A DNA stretch of 64,000 nt from Schleiferiaceae bacterium (GCA_018402665.1 JAGYIN010000003.1:124001-188000), one strand, 5' to 3'; positions 17,659 to 27,547 are shown, counted from the stretch's first letter. Made by a program: numbers and translations. Notes: generated by a model from the sequence alone, not told the origin.

Positions 17659-18807
17659 ATGCGTATACAATTAGTCGATTCTTCCAACCGCGATCACTTG
17701 CTGCCTTTAACCTTTACACGTCCGGTTTCTGAGCTGCGTTGTGGGATTTTGACCATTACGGAAAAATATACCCGACGCGGGCACACAGTAGGGAATGAGA
17801 CACAATCGTATTTGCAGCGTAAATACCCGAGCCTTGCCAAGGCCGATGTAGCCGTAGATGGCGGTGTCTGTCCGACGGATGAATTCCTTGCCGCTGCCCG
17901 CGCGCTTACTATGGGGCAGAGCCTTTGCAAGGGCGATACCGTTATCGCTTGGAAAGGTGAAAAACCTGCAGAGACCTCGGGCAGCTTGTGTTTTGAAGGA
18001 CCTTTGAATATCGTCGCTCGTCCTTGGGATATATGGGGGTTGAATGCAGCGGAATTGGAGGCCGATTTTGAGTTGCTTACTGCTGGGCGCACAAGTGCAC
18101 CGATTCATGAGACCTGCACGGTCATCGGAGATCGAATCTTTTTAGAAGAAGGAGCGAAGGCAACGGCCAGTATCTTGAATACTACGTCGGGTGCCATATA
18201 CCTCGCAAAGGATGCAGAAATTATGGAAGGTTGCGTGGTTCGTGGTGGATTAGCCTTGGGTGCGCATAGCGCATTGAAATTGGGCACAAAGATTTACGGG
18301 GCTACCACGTTGGGACCGCATTGTAAGGTCGGTGGAGAGGTCAATAATAGTGTACTTATAGGCTACAGCAATAAAGGCCATGATGGATTTTTAGGCAATA
18401 GCGCTTTAGGCGAATGGTGTAATCTAGGCGCCGATACGAACAATTCAAATCTAAAGAACAACTACGACGAGGTCAAAGCATGGAGTTACGTAAGTAAGCG
18501 TTTTGCTAAAACCGGTCAACAGTTTTGTGGTTTGATTATGGGCGATCACAGTAAAAGTGGCATCAATACCATGTTCAATACCGGGACCGTGGTGGGAGTG
18601 AGTGCCAATGTATATGGCGCTGGATTTCCACGTAATTTCATTGCTTCATTCTCATGGGGAGGACCTCAAGGCACCGTGGAGTATAAACTCGACAAAGCCT
18701 TAGATACGGCGCACCGGATGATGCAGCGCCGCGGTTTAGCAGTAGATGACGTGGAGAAAGAAATCTTACAAGCCGTATACGAACAGACTTCGGAATTCCG
18801 TCGTTAA
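17659..18807 (+). CDS. GlmU-like protein (putative sugar nucleotidyltransferase)
   Basis: This 382-residue protein has the two-part layout of GlmU: an N-terminal nucleotidyltransferase-like domain (FTRPVSELRCGILTITEKY) and a C-terminal left-handed beta-helix of hexapeptide repeats from about residue 150 (GCVVRGGLALGAHSALKLG, GPHCKVGGEVNNSVLIGYSNKGHDGFLG). The GxGTRM...K nucleotide-binding signature of true GlmU is not visible. The family is widespread in Bacteroidota and annotated as GlmU family; activity is not established. It ends in a 4-base overlap with the convergent rpe gene. Confidence 0.85.
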   Translation: MRIQLVDSSNRDHLLPLTFTRPVSELRCGILTITEKYTRRGHTVGNETQSYLQRKYPSLAKADVAVDGGVCPTDEFLAAARALTMGQSLCKGDTVIAWKGEKPAETSGSLCFEGPLNIVARPWDIWGLNAAELEADFELLTAGRTSAPIHETCTVIGDRIFLEEGAKATASILNTTSGAIYLAKDAEIMEGCVVRGGLALGAHSALKLGTKIYGATTLGPHCKVGGEVNNSVLIGYSNKGHDGFLGNSALGEWCNLGADTNNSNLKNNYDEVKAWSYVSKRFAKTGQQFCGLIMGDHSKSGINTMFNTGTVVGVSANVYGAGFPRNFIASFSWGGPQGTVEYKLDKALDTAHRMMQRRGLAVDDVEKEILQAVYEQTSEFRR

Positions 18808-19457
18808 AGTGCTTTTAAAGCGGCAATCGTCGCAATAGGATCATCACTTTTGAACACAAACGAACCGGCAACCAGTGCGTCTGCCCCTGCCGCTAGCAAA
18901 CGTGCGCCAGTTTCAAGATTAACACCACCGTCTATTTCGATGAGTGCTTTAGAACCCGTACGGTCAATCAGTTCGCGCGCTTGTGCGGTTTTCTTAATGG
19001 TGTTTTCGATAAATTTCTGACCGCCAAATCCCGGATTCACGCTCATTAAGAGTACCTCATCTAGATCTTGTATGATATCTTCTAGCACACTTACGGGGGT
19101 ATGCGGATTCAACGCAACACCTGCTTTCATTCCGGCGTTGTGAATTTCTTGAACAGTTCTGTGCAAGTGTGTGCAGGCTTCTGCGTGTACCGTTAAGATA
19201 TCTGCACCGCAGTCTTTAAACGTTTGAATGTAACGCTCTGGTTGTACGATCATCAAATGCACATCCATCACCTTCTCACAGTTTTCAGCCATCGTCTTTA
19301 CTACAGGCATACCGTAGGATATATTAGGCACGAAAACCCCGTCCATTACATCAATATGGAACCAGTCTGCCTGGCTTTTATTGACCATTTGACAGTCGCG
19401 TTGGAGGTTGCCAAAGTCGGCAGCTAATAGTGATGGTGAGATGATAGGTGCAGCCAT
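18804..19457 (-). CDS. rpe: Ribulose-phosphate 3-epimerase
   Basis: Rpe interconverts ribulose 5-phosphate and xylulose 5-phosphate in the pentose phosphate pathway. The start at 19457 (MAAPIISPSLLAADF) is the family start; the listed start at 19520 runs back through a terminator. The 217-residue TIM barrel shows FHIDVMDGVFVPNIS, DVHLMIVQPE, LMSVNPGFGGQKFI and IEIDGGVN with the catalytic Asp residues and metal-binding His. It has its own candidate promoter just after the rpoD terminator. Confidence 0.97.
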   Translation of the reverse strand: MAAPIISPSLLAADFGNLQRDCQMVNKSQADWFHIDVMDGVFVPNISYGMPVVKTMAENCEKVMDVHLMIVQPERYIQTFKDCGADILTVHAEACTHLHRTVQEIHNAGMKAGVALNPHTPVSVLEDIIQDLDEVLLMSVNPGFGGQKFIENTIKKTAQARELIDRTGSKALIEIDGGVNLETGARLLAAGADALVAGSFVFKSDDPIATIAALKAL

Positions 19458-19479
19458 GCTGATGCGTTTAAGTTCCGTA

Positions 19480-19487
19480 CAAAAGTA
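19480..19487 (-). promoter_or_regulatory. Candidate -7 box (TACTTTTG) for rpe
   Basis: CAAAAGTA on the plus strand reads TACTTTTG on the minus strand, 22 bases before the rpe start. It is nested in the T-rich tail of the rpoD terminator hairpin. Confidence 0.5.
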
Positions 19488-19488
19488 A

Positions 19489-19516
19489 AACACCCCGCCC
19501 GTGAAGGCGAGGTGTT
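19489..19516 (-). terminator. Probable intrinsic terminator after rpoD
   Basis: On the minus strand AACACCTCGCC pairs with GGCGGGGTGTT (one T-G wobble, 6-base loop), with the T run of the stem and TACTTTT following. The U-tract is short and interrupted, so strength is uncertain. Confidence 0.6.
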
Positions 19517-19542
19517 CCATAAAAAACTTAATACCAAGTTTA

Positions 19543-20406
19543 TTAACCGAGGTAAGTCTTCAAGATTTTACTTCTTGAGGTATGCTTCATGCGACGAATG
19601 GCTTTTTCTTTGATCTGACGAACACGTTCACGCGTTAAGTCAAATTTCTCACCAATCTCTTCCAACGTCATTGGATGCTGTCCACCTAAACCGAAGTACA
19701 GGCGAATAACATCGCCTTCACGCGGTGTTAGTGTCGCTAATGAGCGCTCAATTTCAGTACGCAAACTGTCCATCATCAAATCTTCATCCGGATGTGGACT
19801 GTCTGAAGAATTCAATACATCGTACAAATTGCTGTCTTCACCTTCAACAAGTGGCGCGTCCATACTTACGTGACGACCACTATTACGCATACTTTCTTTC
19901 ACGTCAGATTCGCTCATCTCCAAATGCTTAGAAATTTCAGCAGCACTTGGTGGACGCTCGTGCTCTTGCTCGAGGTATGCGTATGCTTTGTTGATTTTAT
20001 TGATTGAACCTATTTTGTTCAATGGCAAACGAACGATACGGCTCTGCTCTGCAAGTGCTTGCAGAATACTCTGACGAATCCACCAAACGGCGTAAGAAAT
20101 GAACTTAAAACCGCGTGTTTCATCGAAGCGTTGCGCAGCTTTAATCAAACCGAGGTTTCCTTCATTGATCAAATCGGGAAGGGTTAAACCTTGGTTTTGA
20201 TATTGCTTTGCTACAGAAACCACAAATCGAAGGTTGGCTTTGGTCAACTTTTCAAGGGCAATCTGATCGCCGGCTTTGATTCGCTGAGCCAATTCCACTT
20301 CTTCCTCAGCAGTGATCAACTCCACTTTACCGATTTCCTGAAGGTATTTGTCCAACGAAGCCGTCTCGCGATTCGTTACCTGTTTTGTGATTTTTAACTG
20401 TCTCAT
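19543..20406 (-). CDS. rpoD: RNA polymerase primary sigma factor (short Bacteroidota form)
   Basis: This is the housekeeping sigma-70 factor of Bacteroidota, 287 residues, lacking the long region 1.1 and non-conserved domain of E. coli RpoD. Region 1.2 begins at [14 protein letters not shown]; region 2 has [16 protein letters not shown] and [15 protein letters not shown]; region 3 has [21 protein letters not shown]; region 4 has [25 protein letters not shown], the -33 recognition helix-turn-helix. It recognises TTTG/TAnnTTTG promoters, consistent with the boxes listed here. It follows pnp by 75 bases containing a hairpin. Confidence 0.97.
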   Translation of the reverse strand: MRQLKITKQVTNRETASLDKYLQEIGKVELITAEEEVELAQRIKAGDQIALEKLTKANLRFVVSVAKQYQNQGLTLPDLINEGNLGLIKAAQRFDETRGFKFISYAVWWIRQSILQALAEQSRIVRLPLNKIGSINKINKAYAYLEQEHERPPSAAEISKHLEMSESDVKESMRNSGRHVSMDAPLVEGEDSNLYDVLNSSDSPHPDEDLMMDSLRTEIERSLATLTPREGDVIRLYFGLGGQHPMTLEEIGEKFDLTRERVRQIKEKAIRRMKHTSRSKILKTYLG

Positions 20407-20431
20407 GCTCGAGATGAATTTATTAGCGTAG

Positions 20432-20458
20432 GTGCGCCTTTGTTAACCAAAGACGCAC
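20432..20458 (-). other. Hairpin between pnp and rpoD
   Basis: GTGCGcCTTTG pairs with CAAAGaCGCAC around a TTAAC loop, with one internal mismatch. No T-tract follows on the minus strand, so it is more likely a processing or mRNA-stability hairpin in the rpoD leader than a terminator. Confidence 0.45.
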
Positions 20459-20481
20459 TACACAAGTTCAAAAGATAAGAA

Positions 20482-22617
20482 TTATGCTTCAGCTTTATCG
20501 CCGTCTTTCTCCGGTTTCGGGAGTAGCACCTTGCGAGAAAGCTTCATCTTACCGGCTTTGTCAACCTCTAGAAGCTTCACTTTAACTGTATCACCTTCTT
20601 TAAGTACGTCTTCAACGTTCTTAATACGGGTCCAGTCAATTTCTGAAATGTGAAGCAATCCTTGAATTTTCGGAGCAATCTCAACGAATGCACCGTAAGT
20701 CTGTACACCACGTACAATACCTTCGTATACCTCACCAATTTCTGGTTCGAATGCGATGGCACGGATCATTTCTAATGCCTTATCCATCATGGCGGCGTCT
20801 TTTCCTGAAATTTCCACGTGACCGCGATCGTCAACCTCAGAGATAGTTACCGTTGTGCCAGTATCTGCTTGGATTCCTTGGATATTTTTACCACCTGGGC
20901 CAATGATTGGACCGATGAATTCTTTCTTCACAGTAAGCTTGTAGATCTTAGGAGCATTCGGCTTTAATTCCGTGCGCGATTCCGGCATGGTTTTCAGCAT
21001 TTCACCCAAGATGTGCAAGCGACCTTCTAAGCTCTGCTTCAGGGCTTGAACTAAAATTTCGTAGCTCAAACCTTTGATTTTGATGTCCATCTGACAAGCA
21101 GTAATTCCTTTTTCAGTACCCGTTACTTTAAAGTCCATATCGCCCAAGTGATCTTCATCACCGAGGATATCGGACAATACAGCAAATTTCTCACCGTCAG
21201 AAATCAATCCCATGGCAATCCCACTTACAGGACGAACCAATTTTACACCTGCATCCATAAGTGCTAGTGTTCCTGCACAAACTGTTGCCATCGAAGACGA
21301 ACCGTTTGATTCAAGGATGTCTGAAACGACACGGATAGTGAATGGGTTTTCTGGATCAACCATTTGGTACAATGCACGTTGTGCAAGGTTACCATGACCT
21401 ACCTCGCGGCGGCTAACCCCACGAATAGGACGTGCCTCACCGGTAGAAAACGGTGGGAAGTTGTAGTGCAAATAGAATTTCTCTTCACCTGTAAAGGTTG
21501 CATCATCTATTCTGTTTGCGTCCAACGAAGTACCTAAGGTAACAGTGGTTAATGATTGCGTTTCTCCACGTGTGAAGACAGCAGAACCGTGTGCGCCAGG
21601 TAGGTAGTCAATTTCTGACCAAATAGGGCGAACTTCTGTAGTTGCACGTCCGTCCAAACGTTGTCCGTCGTTCAACACCATGTCACGCATGGCTTTGTAC
21701 TCTACATCGTGGAAATACGTTTTTGCAAAACCGGTGTTTGCCGCCAACCACTCTTCGTCTTTGCTTTCAAGATACTCGTTTAGAATAGCTTTGAATCCTG
21801 CAGAACGTTCGTGCTTTGGTAAACCACTTTTTGCAACTTCATATACTTTATCGTAAGTAGCAGCCATTACTTCTTCACGCACTTCTTCATTGTGCGTTTC
21901 GTGGCTGTATTCACGTTTAGTTTGTGCTTTCTCTACATGAGAAGCCAAACGCAATTGCGCTTCAATCTGAACTTTAATGGCGTCGTGGGCATATTTGATT
22001 GCCTCAACCATTTCTTCTTCAGAGATTTCTTGCATTTCACCCTCGACCATAACGACGCTGTCCATAGACGCACCGATCACCATATCGAGTTCAAGCTCAC
22101 CAATCTGAGCTGGGGTAGGGTTGATCACGTGTTCACCATTGATGCGACCAACGCGCACTTCAGAAATAGGACCGTCGAATGGAAGATCACTCACTGCGAT
22201 CGCTGCAGAGGCAGCTAAACCCGTTAATGAGGTTGCTTCAACATTCTCGTCGTAGGAGATCATCTGAATCATGAGTTGAATCTCAGCGTGGTAATCCTTT
22301 GGGAACAAAGGACGCAATACACGGTCGATCAAACGCATGGTCAACACTTCATTGTCTGAAGGACGTCCCTCTCTTTTAAGGAAACCTCCAGGTACGCGAC
22401 CGTTGGCCGCAAATTTTTCACGGTAATCTACCGTAAGCGGAAGAAAGTCAACGCCGTCTTTCGCTTCTTTGCTGGACACAATAGTGGCCAACAGCATTGT
22501 CCCACCGCACTTAACGACAACTGAGCCATCTGCTTGTTTGGCCAGTTTCCCGGTCTCAAGTGTGATTTCTCTTCCGTCAGGAAGTACGATAGTTTCAGTA
22601 ATTGCTTGTGGAATCAT
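20482..22617 (-). CDS. pnp: Polyribonucleotide nucleotidyltransferase (PNPase)
   Basis: PNPase is a trimeric phosphorolytic 3'-5' exoribonuclease in RNA turnover. The start at 22617 ([15 protein letters not shown]) is chosen over the listed 22650 because the extension is inside an intergenic hairpin region. The 711-residue protein has two RNase PH domains ([40 protein letters not shown]), the second with the catalytic region [21 protein letters not shown], a KH domain ([17 protein letters not shown]) and an S1 domain ([17 protein letters not shown]). The C-terminus is a short charged tail. It lies after rpsO, a conserved order. Confidence 0.97.
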   Translation of the reverse strand: MIPQAITETIVLPDGREITLETGKLAKQADGSVVVKCGGTMLLATIVSSKEAKDGVDFLPLTVDYREKFAANGRVPGGFLKREGRPSDNEVLTMRLIDRVLRPLFPKDYHAEIQLMIQMISYDENVEATSLTGLAASAAIAVSDLPFDGPISEVRVGRINGEHVINPTPAQIGELELDMVIGASMDSVVMVEGEMQEISEEEMVEAIKYAHDAIKVQIEAQLRLASHVEKAQTKREYSHETHNEEVREEVMAATYDKVYEVAKSGLPKHERSAGFKAILNEYLESKDEEWLAANTGFAKTYFHDVEYKAMRDMVLNDGQRLDGRATTEVRPIWSEIDYLPGAHGSAVFTRGETQSLTTVTLGTSLDANRIDDATFTGEEKFYLHYNFPPFSTGEARPIRGVSRREVGHGNLAQRALYQMVDPENPFTIRVVSDILESNGSSSMATVCAGTLALMDAGVKLVRPVSGIAMGLISDGEKFAVLSDILGDEDHLGDMDFKVTGTEKGITACQMDIKIKGLSYEILVQALKQSLEGRLHILGEMLKTMPESRTELKPNAPKIYKLTVKKEFIGPIIGPGGKNIQGIQADTGTTVTISEVDDRGHVEISGKDAAMMDKALEMIRAIAFEPEIGEVYEGIVRGVQTYGAFVEIAPKIQGLLHISEIDWTRIKNVEDVLKEGDTVKVKLLEVDKAGKMKLSRKVLLPKPEKDGDKAEA

Positions 22618-22648
22618 ATATAGTGTAAATAGATACTTTTTTATACGC

Positions 22649-22677
22649 AAAAAGGCAATTGTAAAAATTGCCTTTTT
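22649..22677. terminator. Hairpin with A/T tracts in the rpsO-pnp gap
   Basis: AAAAAGGCAATT pairs with AATTGCCTTTTT around a GTAAA loop (plus-strand reading), symmetrical enough to act on the minus strand. It sits 21 bases after the rpsO stop and 32 bases before the pnp start. It could partly terminate rpsO transcripts or be the RNA-processing stem for pnp expression. Confidence 0.65.
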
Positions 22678-22697
22678 GTGTACTTCTTAAGCTGGGA

Positions 22698-22967
22698 TTA
22701 TTTTCTCAAGCCTAGTTTCTCGATGATCGCACGGTAACGCGCGATATCTGTTTGCTTTAGGTAGTTCAGTAGTTTTCTACGCTTACCAACCAAACGGATG
22801 AGCGAACGCTCAGTGTTGTGGTCTTTTCTGTTTTGCTTTAAGTGACCGGTCAAATGATCGATACGGTAGCTAAACAGAGCGATTTGTCCTTCAGATGAAC
22901 CAGTGTCCGTTGCTGATGTGCCGAATTCGGCAAAAATTTCTTCTTTCTTTTCTTTAGTAAGGTACAT
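22698..22967 (-). CDS. rpsO: 30S ribosomal protein S15
   Basis: S15 binds 16S rRNA helices 20-22 early in small-subunit assembly. The 89-residue product has the normal length and the signatures DTGSSEGQIALFSYRIDHLT and DHNTERSLIRLVGKRRKLL. It is followed by pnp on the same strand, as in most bacteria, and is preceded by its own candidate promoter. Confidence 0.98.
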   Translation of the reverse strand: MYLTKEKKEEIFAEFGTSATDTGSSEGQIALFSYRIDHLTGHLKQNRKDHNTERSLIRLVGKRRKLLNYLKQTDIARYRAIIEKLGLRK

Positions 22968-23006
22968 ACCAAAATCGTTTTAGATGTTTGTAATGCTATA
23001 AGGCCG

Positions 23007-23014
23007 CAAAGATA
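23007..23014 (-). promoter_or_regulatory. Candidate -7 box (TATCTTTG) for rpsO-pnp
   Basis: CAAAGATA on the plus strand reads TATCTTTG on the minus strand, an exact TAnnTTTG match 39 bases before the rpsO start. I see no clear -33 TTG. Confidence 0.55.
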
Positions 23015-23048
23015 GATAAATTATTCACTCTGAGCGGCTTTTTGAAAA

Positions 23049-23588
23049 TTATTCGGTGCCTACTGGACTCCAGTAAATCTTTGTACCTACGGTGATCCCT
23101 TGCGCTGCTGCTTGACCGCCTAAGACTTCGAGAACATACGATGCAGGTGCAGCGCTTGGAAGGCTTTTTGTCGAAAGAGGTTCGGCGTTGGCTTGAATGC
23201 TCACGACGTCATTCGTTGCATTGATGTAAATGATATCCAGCGCGACAAGGGTATTCTTCATCCAAAAGCTTCGTAATTGGTCGCCACCTGGCATGAAGAA
23301 GAGCATGGCCCTATTCGGTGGTGTAGATCTGCGGTACATCATACCGATCTCTATAGCCTCTGGCGTTGTTGCATATTCGGTTTCAAAAACAGTAGCGGTA
23401 TCTGTACCATTTACTGCCCAAACTGTACCATCGACGCGAAAGGGCGGTTCGTAGGGTTCATTGGGTTGTTTCACGGAAGGCTTAGTGTTGGAACTGAATT
23501 TGCCAATGCTTCCTACGATGGAAGGAATGATAAATGCGGCCAAACCGAGGCCAACAATCCAAACGGCGTATTTTCTAAATGCGTTCAT
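23049..23588 (-). CDS. DUF192 family membrane-anchored protein
   Basis: The start at 23588 overlaps the lgt stop (TAATG) and gives an N-terminal signal anchor (YAVWIVGLGLAAFIIPSIVG). The 179-residue product carries a DUF192 domain in its C-terminal two thirds: IEIGMMYRRSTPPNRAMLFF, FWMKNTLVALDIIYIN and YVLEVLGGQAAAQGI. DUF192 proteins are small exported beta-rich proteins of unknown function. It ends a run that includes lgt, a PD40 lipoprotein, yidD, cysS and folE. Confidence 0.88.
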   Translation of the reverse strand: MNAFRKYAVWIVGLGLAAFIIPSIVGSIGKFSSNTKPSVKQPNEPYEPPFRVDGTVWAVNGTDTATVFETEYATTPEAIEIGMMYRRSTPPNRAMLFFMPGGDQLRSFWMKNTLVALDIIYINATNDVVSIQANAEPLSTKSLPSAAPASYVLEVLGGQAAAQGITVGTKIYWSPVGTE

Positions 23589-24655
23589 TACGATGATTTT
23601 TTGCGCAGGCTTAATGCGATAAATAGGAGTCCAATTGCAACCAGCGGTATACTCAACCACTGGCCCATATTAAGTTGCATACTTTGTTCAAAATCTACTT
23701 GAACTTCTTTGAAATTTTCAATGAAAAATCTGAAGCCAAAAACAAGCACTAGAAAAAGTCCAAATAGAAACCCGCGCTTTTCTCCAACAACAGTTTTTAA
23801 GTAGAGCAAAGCGAGAACAATGAAAAAGAGCCAGTAACCCGCTGCTTCGAACAACTGTGTAGGGTAGCGAGGTACACCGATCAGTTGGGTCTGCGCGTGC
23901 CAGCCATTTTCATCTTCATATACCGTTACCTCCGGAATGCCCTGGACCAAAAGGTTTTGATTATCGGGATCCTGTGTGTTGAGAATGCGCGGTAAAAAGT
24001 CGGTAGCGTACTGCTGCGTTTGGACGTCGTTAAGACGTACGAAGGTTAAGGTGGCGTTGAGTACAGGGTAGGTGATGGAATCGGTTAGGACGAATTGGTC
24101 CGTTTTCTTAAAAGTAGCGGACTTTAAGGTCCCACCGTATCCCCGCATCAAGGTATTGCGTCCATCTTCTACAAAAACCGTCTCAAAGGCGCTGTTGGCC
24201 GGCGCACCATAAATTTCGGAATTGAACCAATTGCCCATACGAATGAAGCCCGCCGCTAACGCTACAACGATAACGATGCGGTCTAAGGTCCACAAAGGAT
24301 GCTTTTTTGCCAATTTCTTACTCCAATAGAACATGGCCGCTACAATAGCGATGGCCGCGCCGTGCGAGGCTAGGCCGCCTTTCCATACCATCAGGATTTC
24401 ACCGAGGTGATCCTTGTAGTAGCTCCAGTCATAAAAAATAACGTGTCCCAGTCGAGCCCCAACAATGGTAGCACCTACCATCCAGTACACCAAACTGTCC
24501 ATGAGTTTAGGATTGACGTTTTCTCTTTTGAAAACATATTGCATCCCGTACTGGCCTAGAACGAAACTTATAATAAACATCAGCGAATAGAATCGGAGTT
24601 CAAAGCCTGCGATAGGGATGTGGTTGGGAAAGTCCCAGAGAATGGTCAATAGCAT
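23588..24655 (-). CDS. lgt: Prolipoprotein diacylglyceryl transferase with a large insertion
   Basis: Lgt transfers diacylglycerol from phosphatidylglycerol to the lipobox cysteine of prolipoproteins in the inner membrane. The 355-residue protein starts with FPNHIPIAGFELRFYSLMF and has VGARLGHVIFYDW, VWKGGLASHGAAIA, AAGFIRMGNWFNSEIYG (the Lgt signature) and VPRYPTQLFEAAGYW. A segment of about 80-90 residues between the NSEIYG motif and PTQLFEA lengthens it beyond the roughly 270 residues of E. coli Lgt; similar insertions occur in Bacteroidota. Many lipoproteins are encoded nearby. It is 4 bases after the upstream gene. Confidence 0.96.
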   Translation of the reverse strand: MLLTILWDFPNHIPIAGFELRFYSLMFIISFVLGQYGMQYVFKRENVNPKLMDSLVYWMVGATIVGARLGHVIFYDWSYYKDHLGEILMVWKGGLASHGAAIAIVAAMFYWSKKLAKKHPLWTLDRIVIVVALAAGFIRMGNWFNSEIYGAPANSAFETVFVEDGRNTLMRGYGGTLKSATFKKTDQFVLTDSITYPVLNATLTFVRLNDVQTQQYATDFLPRILNTQDPDNQNLLVQGIPEVTVYEDENGWHAQTQLIGVPRYPTQLFEAAGYWLFFIVLALLYLKTVVGEKRGFLFGLFLVLVFGFRFFIENFKEVQVDFEQSMQLNMGQWLSIPLVAIGLLFIALSLRKKSS

Positions 24656-24659
24656 AGTG

Positions 24660-25757
24660 TTATTCTTTCCAGTCTACAATAAACAGATTTGTCGCGCGCG
24701 ACCCGCCGTTGTTTCTGTTTGAAGCGAAGACTAATTTACTACCGTCCGGCGAGAACATCGGGAACGCGTCAAAAACGCCGTCGTAGGTTACCTGCTCGAG
24801 CCCCGTTCCGTCGGTATTGATCATGAATAGGTTGAAAGGATAGCCGCGCTCGCTATGGTGGTTGGTTGAGAATATAATTTTATTGCCGCTCGGGTGGTAG
24901 AATGGGGCCCAATTGGCATTTCCCAGTTGGGTAACTTGGGTCAATTCTGAGCCGTCTACATTGCACGTATAAATCTCCATATGCGTAGGCTCGACCATGC
25001 CTTGTGCAAGCAAATCTTTGTATTTCTTCACCTCTTCTTCAGTCTGCGGACGTGAACTTCTAAAGACCAATTTCTTGCTATCTGGGCTGAAGAAAGCGCC
25101 ACCGTCGTACCCTAAGCCGCTCGTAACTTGAGTGATGTTCGATCCGTCAATAGCGCAGGTGTACAGTTCCAAATCACCACTGCGGTCGGATGTAAATACG
25201 ATTTTAGTTCCGTCTGGACTTACAGTAGCTTCCGCATCGTAACCTGGGCCAGAAATTAATGTGTCTACAAAGTGCCCTTTTAGATCACTGACGTAAATGT
25301 CAAAATCAGCATAGATAGGCCACACGTATGCGCCACTTTCACCGCGTTCTGGAACCGCGGGGCATGCAGTGTCCCCTCTAAATGTACTGGCGTAAAGAAT
25401 CGTAGTATCACCGGGCATAAAATAGGCGCAAGTCGTGCGACCTAAATCATTCGAGATGAGCTGCGGTTCTTTGTCCCAAATGGTATCAGTATTCCAGTTA
25501 AAAGCATAGATCTGATCGCATTGATTTCCCCACTTTTCCGCATTACTCTGGAAGGTGAGCATGGTTCCGTCAAAACTGAAATAGGCTTCAGCATTATCGC
25601 CGCCATTAGTCAATTGACGAATGCCTTCAAGATGAATTTCTTCGTCGTAACTGATTTTGTCCTCCCAAGTCGCTCCGCTCGCACCATCTGCAGATTCAGA
25701 GTTAGATTGACAGGCGAACAAGGCAAATGCCGCGGAGAATAGCAAGAGTTTCTTCAT
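24660..25757 (-). CDS. TolB-like PD40 beta-propeller lipoprotein
   Basis: This 365-residue lipoprotein has the signal MKKLLLFSAAFALFAC and several WD40-like PD40 repeats (DAEATVSPDGTKIVFTSDRSG, DGGAFFSPDSKKLVFRSSRP, FDAFPMFSPDGSKLVFASNR). The repeats match the TolB/DPP-IV type propeller, but the TolB N-terminal domain and any hydrolase domain are missing. It is probably an envelope protein that binds a ligand or partner. It lies between yidD and lgt on the same strand. Confidence 0.85.
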   Translation of the reverse strand: MKKLLLFSAAFALFACQSNSESADGASGATWEDKISYDEEIHLEGIRQLTNGGDNAEAYFSFDGTMLTFQSNAEKWGNQCDQIYAFNWNTDTIWDKEPQLISNDLGRTTCAYFMPGDTTILYASTFRGDTACPAVPERGESGAYVWPIYADFDIYVSDLKGHFVDTLISGPGYDAEATVSPDGTKIVFTSDRSGDLELYTCAIDGSNITQVTSGLGYDGGAFFSPDSKKLVFRSSRPQTEEEVKKYKDLLAQGMVEPTHMEIYTCNVDGSELTQVTQLGNANWAPFYHPSGNKIIFSTNHHSERGYPFNLFMINTDGTGLEQVTYDGVFDAFPMFSPDGSKLVFASNRNNGGSRATNLFIVDWKE

Positions 25758-25771
25758 TGTATGAGATGAGA

Positions 25772-26056
25772 TTAGCGTATGTTTTTATCTTTTAATTCTT
25801 TTTCAAGTGCGCTTCCTGGCACTGGGTCCCAGCCGTGTCCACCCCAAGGATGACAACTGCCAATTCTTTTTAGACTCATCAGAAAGCCTTTAAATGGACC
25901 GTGGATCTTAACCGCTTCGGCTGCATAAACACTGCAGGTGGGTTGGTAGCGGCAAGAAGGACCCAGCAATCGGGAGAATACCGCACGGTACAACCAAATC
26001 AATGCAAGTAAGGGAGTTCCGAGCACTTTCAAAACGACATCCTTCACAGCTTTCAT
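25772..26056 (-). CDS. yidD: Membrane protein insertion efficiency factor YidD
   Basis: YidD is a small membrane-associated protein that helps YidC-dependent insertion. The 94-residue product has the family pattern: an amphipathic N-terminus ([18 protein letters not shown]), the three-cysteine motif [19 protein letters not shown] and the C-terminal [17 protein letters not shown]. It starts 4 bases after the cysS stop. In most bacteria it sits beside rnpA, so this location is different but common in Bacteroidota. Confidence 0.95.
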   Translation of the reverse strand: MKAVKDVVLKVLGTPLLALIWLYRAVFSRLLGPSCRYQPTCSVYAAEAVKIHGPFKGFLMSLKRIGSCHPWGGHGWDPVPGSALEKELKDKNIR

Positions 26057-26059
26057 TTT

Positions 26060-27547
26060 TTAGAGGCTGTAGCTGGTGCCATCTGCACCATCTTTGAGCT
26101 GGATACCTGCTACTTGCAATTGGTCTCGGATTAAATCTGCCGTTCCCCAATCTTTGTTCAAGCGGGCTTGTGCTCTTAATTCAATCACCAATGACATGGC
26201 TTTATCTAAGGCGTCTTTATGTGCGTCTGAAGAATCTACGGACTTTGACCGTAAGCCTAAGAGCTCAAAAGTGAAAGCATGTAAAGTAGTTTTAAATGTG
26301 ACTAAATCGTCAGCATCAAGTCCAATCGTGCCTTCTGCAGTGCCGATCCATTTTATGGCCTCGAACAGATGTGCAATGAGAATGGGCGTATTGAAATTAT
26401 CGCTCATCGCTTGATAACATTTGTCTATCCAAGGTTGCAGCGCAATGGTGGATTCCTTTGACGGTTCTAAGGTGTCCAATTTTTCAAGCGCACTTAGCAA
26501 TCTCTGGTGCCCTTTTTCTGCTGCGAGTAGTGCATCATTACTGAAATCCAACACACTGCTGTAGTGCGCTTGCATCATGAAGAATCGGACTACAGAGGGG
26601 CTAAAGCCTTTCTCTAAAAGTGGGCTATCCCCAGCGAACAATTCCCTCGGTAAAATCGTGTTGCCGGTACTCTTACTCATGCGCTTTCCGTTCAGCGTCA
26701 ACATGTTTGCATGCATCCAATACCGAGCGCCTTTGTGCCCTGAGCAAGCGCTGTTTTGTGCAATCTCGCATTCGTGGTGCGGAAACTTCAAATCCATTCC
26801 ACCGCCATGAATATCAAACGACTCGCCTAAATATTTTGTACTCATCGCTGAACACTCTAAGTGCCAGCCTGGAAATCCTATACTCCATGGCGAAGGCCAA
26901 CGCATGATGTGCGTGGGTGATGCTTTCTTCCAAAGTGCAAAGTCTGCAGGGTTGCGTTTTTCTTCTTGGCCATCTAAAGCACGGGTGCCGGCTTGTAGCT
27001 CGTCCATTTTACGCCCTGAAAGTATACCGTAATCTCCTCCATTTGCATTGTAGGCAGTCACATCAAAGTACACTGAGCCGTTACTTTCGTAGGCCCAACC
27101 TTTATCTAGAATGGTCTGAACCATTTCTATCTGTTCGGATATGTGTCCAGTGGCAGTAGGCTCTATAGATGGAGGGAAGGCGTTAAGTGCATCCATCACT
27201 TTGTGAAAGTCAACGGTGTACCGTTGCACAATCTCCATCGGTTCTAATTGTTCTAAACGCGCTTTTTTCGAAATCTTGTCTTCACCAGCATCTGCATCGT
27301 TCTCTAAATGCCCCGCATCCGTGATATTTCGTACATAGCGCACCTTATAGCCTAAATGCTTGAGGTAACGAAAGATCATGTCGAAGGACGTAAACGTTCG
27401 TGCATTACCTAAGTGCACATCGCTGTATACTGTTGGGCCACATACATACATACCCACATTACCTTCGTGAACGGGGGCAAAAACCTCCTTTTCACCGGTC
27501 AGGCTATTCTCAATACTTAAGGGGTAAGAAGTGTATAATGGTTCCAC
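26060..27547 (-). CDS. cysS: Cysteinyl-tRNA synthetase (GTG start)
   Basis: Class I synthetase charging tRNA-Cys, 495 residues. Visible motifs are [19 protein letters not shown] (HIGH motif as HLGN) and KRMSKSTGN (KMSKS), with zinc ligands in [13 protein letters not shown] and [10 protein letters not shown]. The start is GTG at 27547, sharing one base with the folE stop (TAGTG); no ATG precedes the conserved N-terminus. It is translationally coupled to folE upstream and to yidD downstream. Confidence 0.97.
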   Translation of the reverse strand: MEPLYTSYPLSIENSLTGEKEVFAPVHEGNVGMYVCGPTVYSDVHLGNARTFTSFDMIFRYLKHLGYKVRYVRNITDAGHLENDADAGEDKISKKARLEQLEPMEIVQRYTVDFHKVMDALNAFPPSIEPTATGHISEQIEMVQTILDKGWAYESNGSVYFDVTAYNANGGDYGILSGRKMDELQAGTRALDGQEEKRNPADFALWKKASPTHIMRWPSPWSIGFPGWHLECSAMSTKYLGESFDIHGGGMDLKFPHHECEIAQNSACSGHKGARYWMHANMLTLNGKRMSKSTGNTILPRELFAGDSPLLEKGFSPSVVRFFMMQAHYSSVLDFSNDALLAAEKGHQRLLSALEKLDTLEPSKESTIALQPWIDKCYQAMSDNFNTPILIAHLFEAIKWIGTAEGTIGLDADDLVTFKTTLHAFTFELLGLRSKSVDSSDAHKDALDKAMSLVIELRAQARLNKDWGTADLIRDQLQVAGIQLKDGADGTSYSL

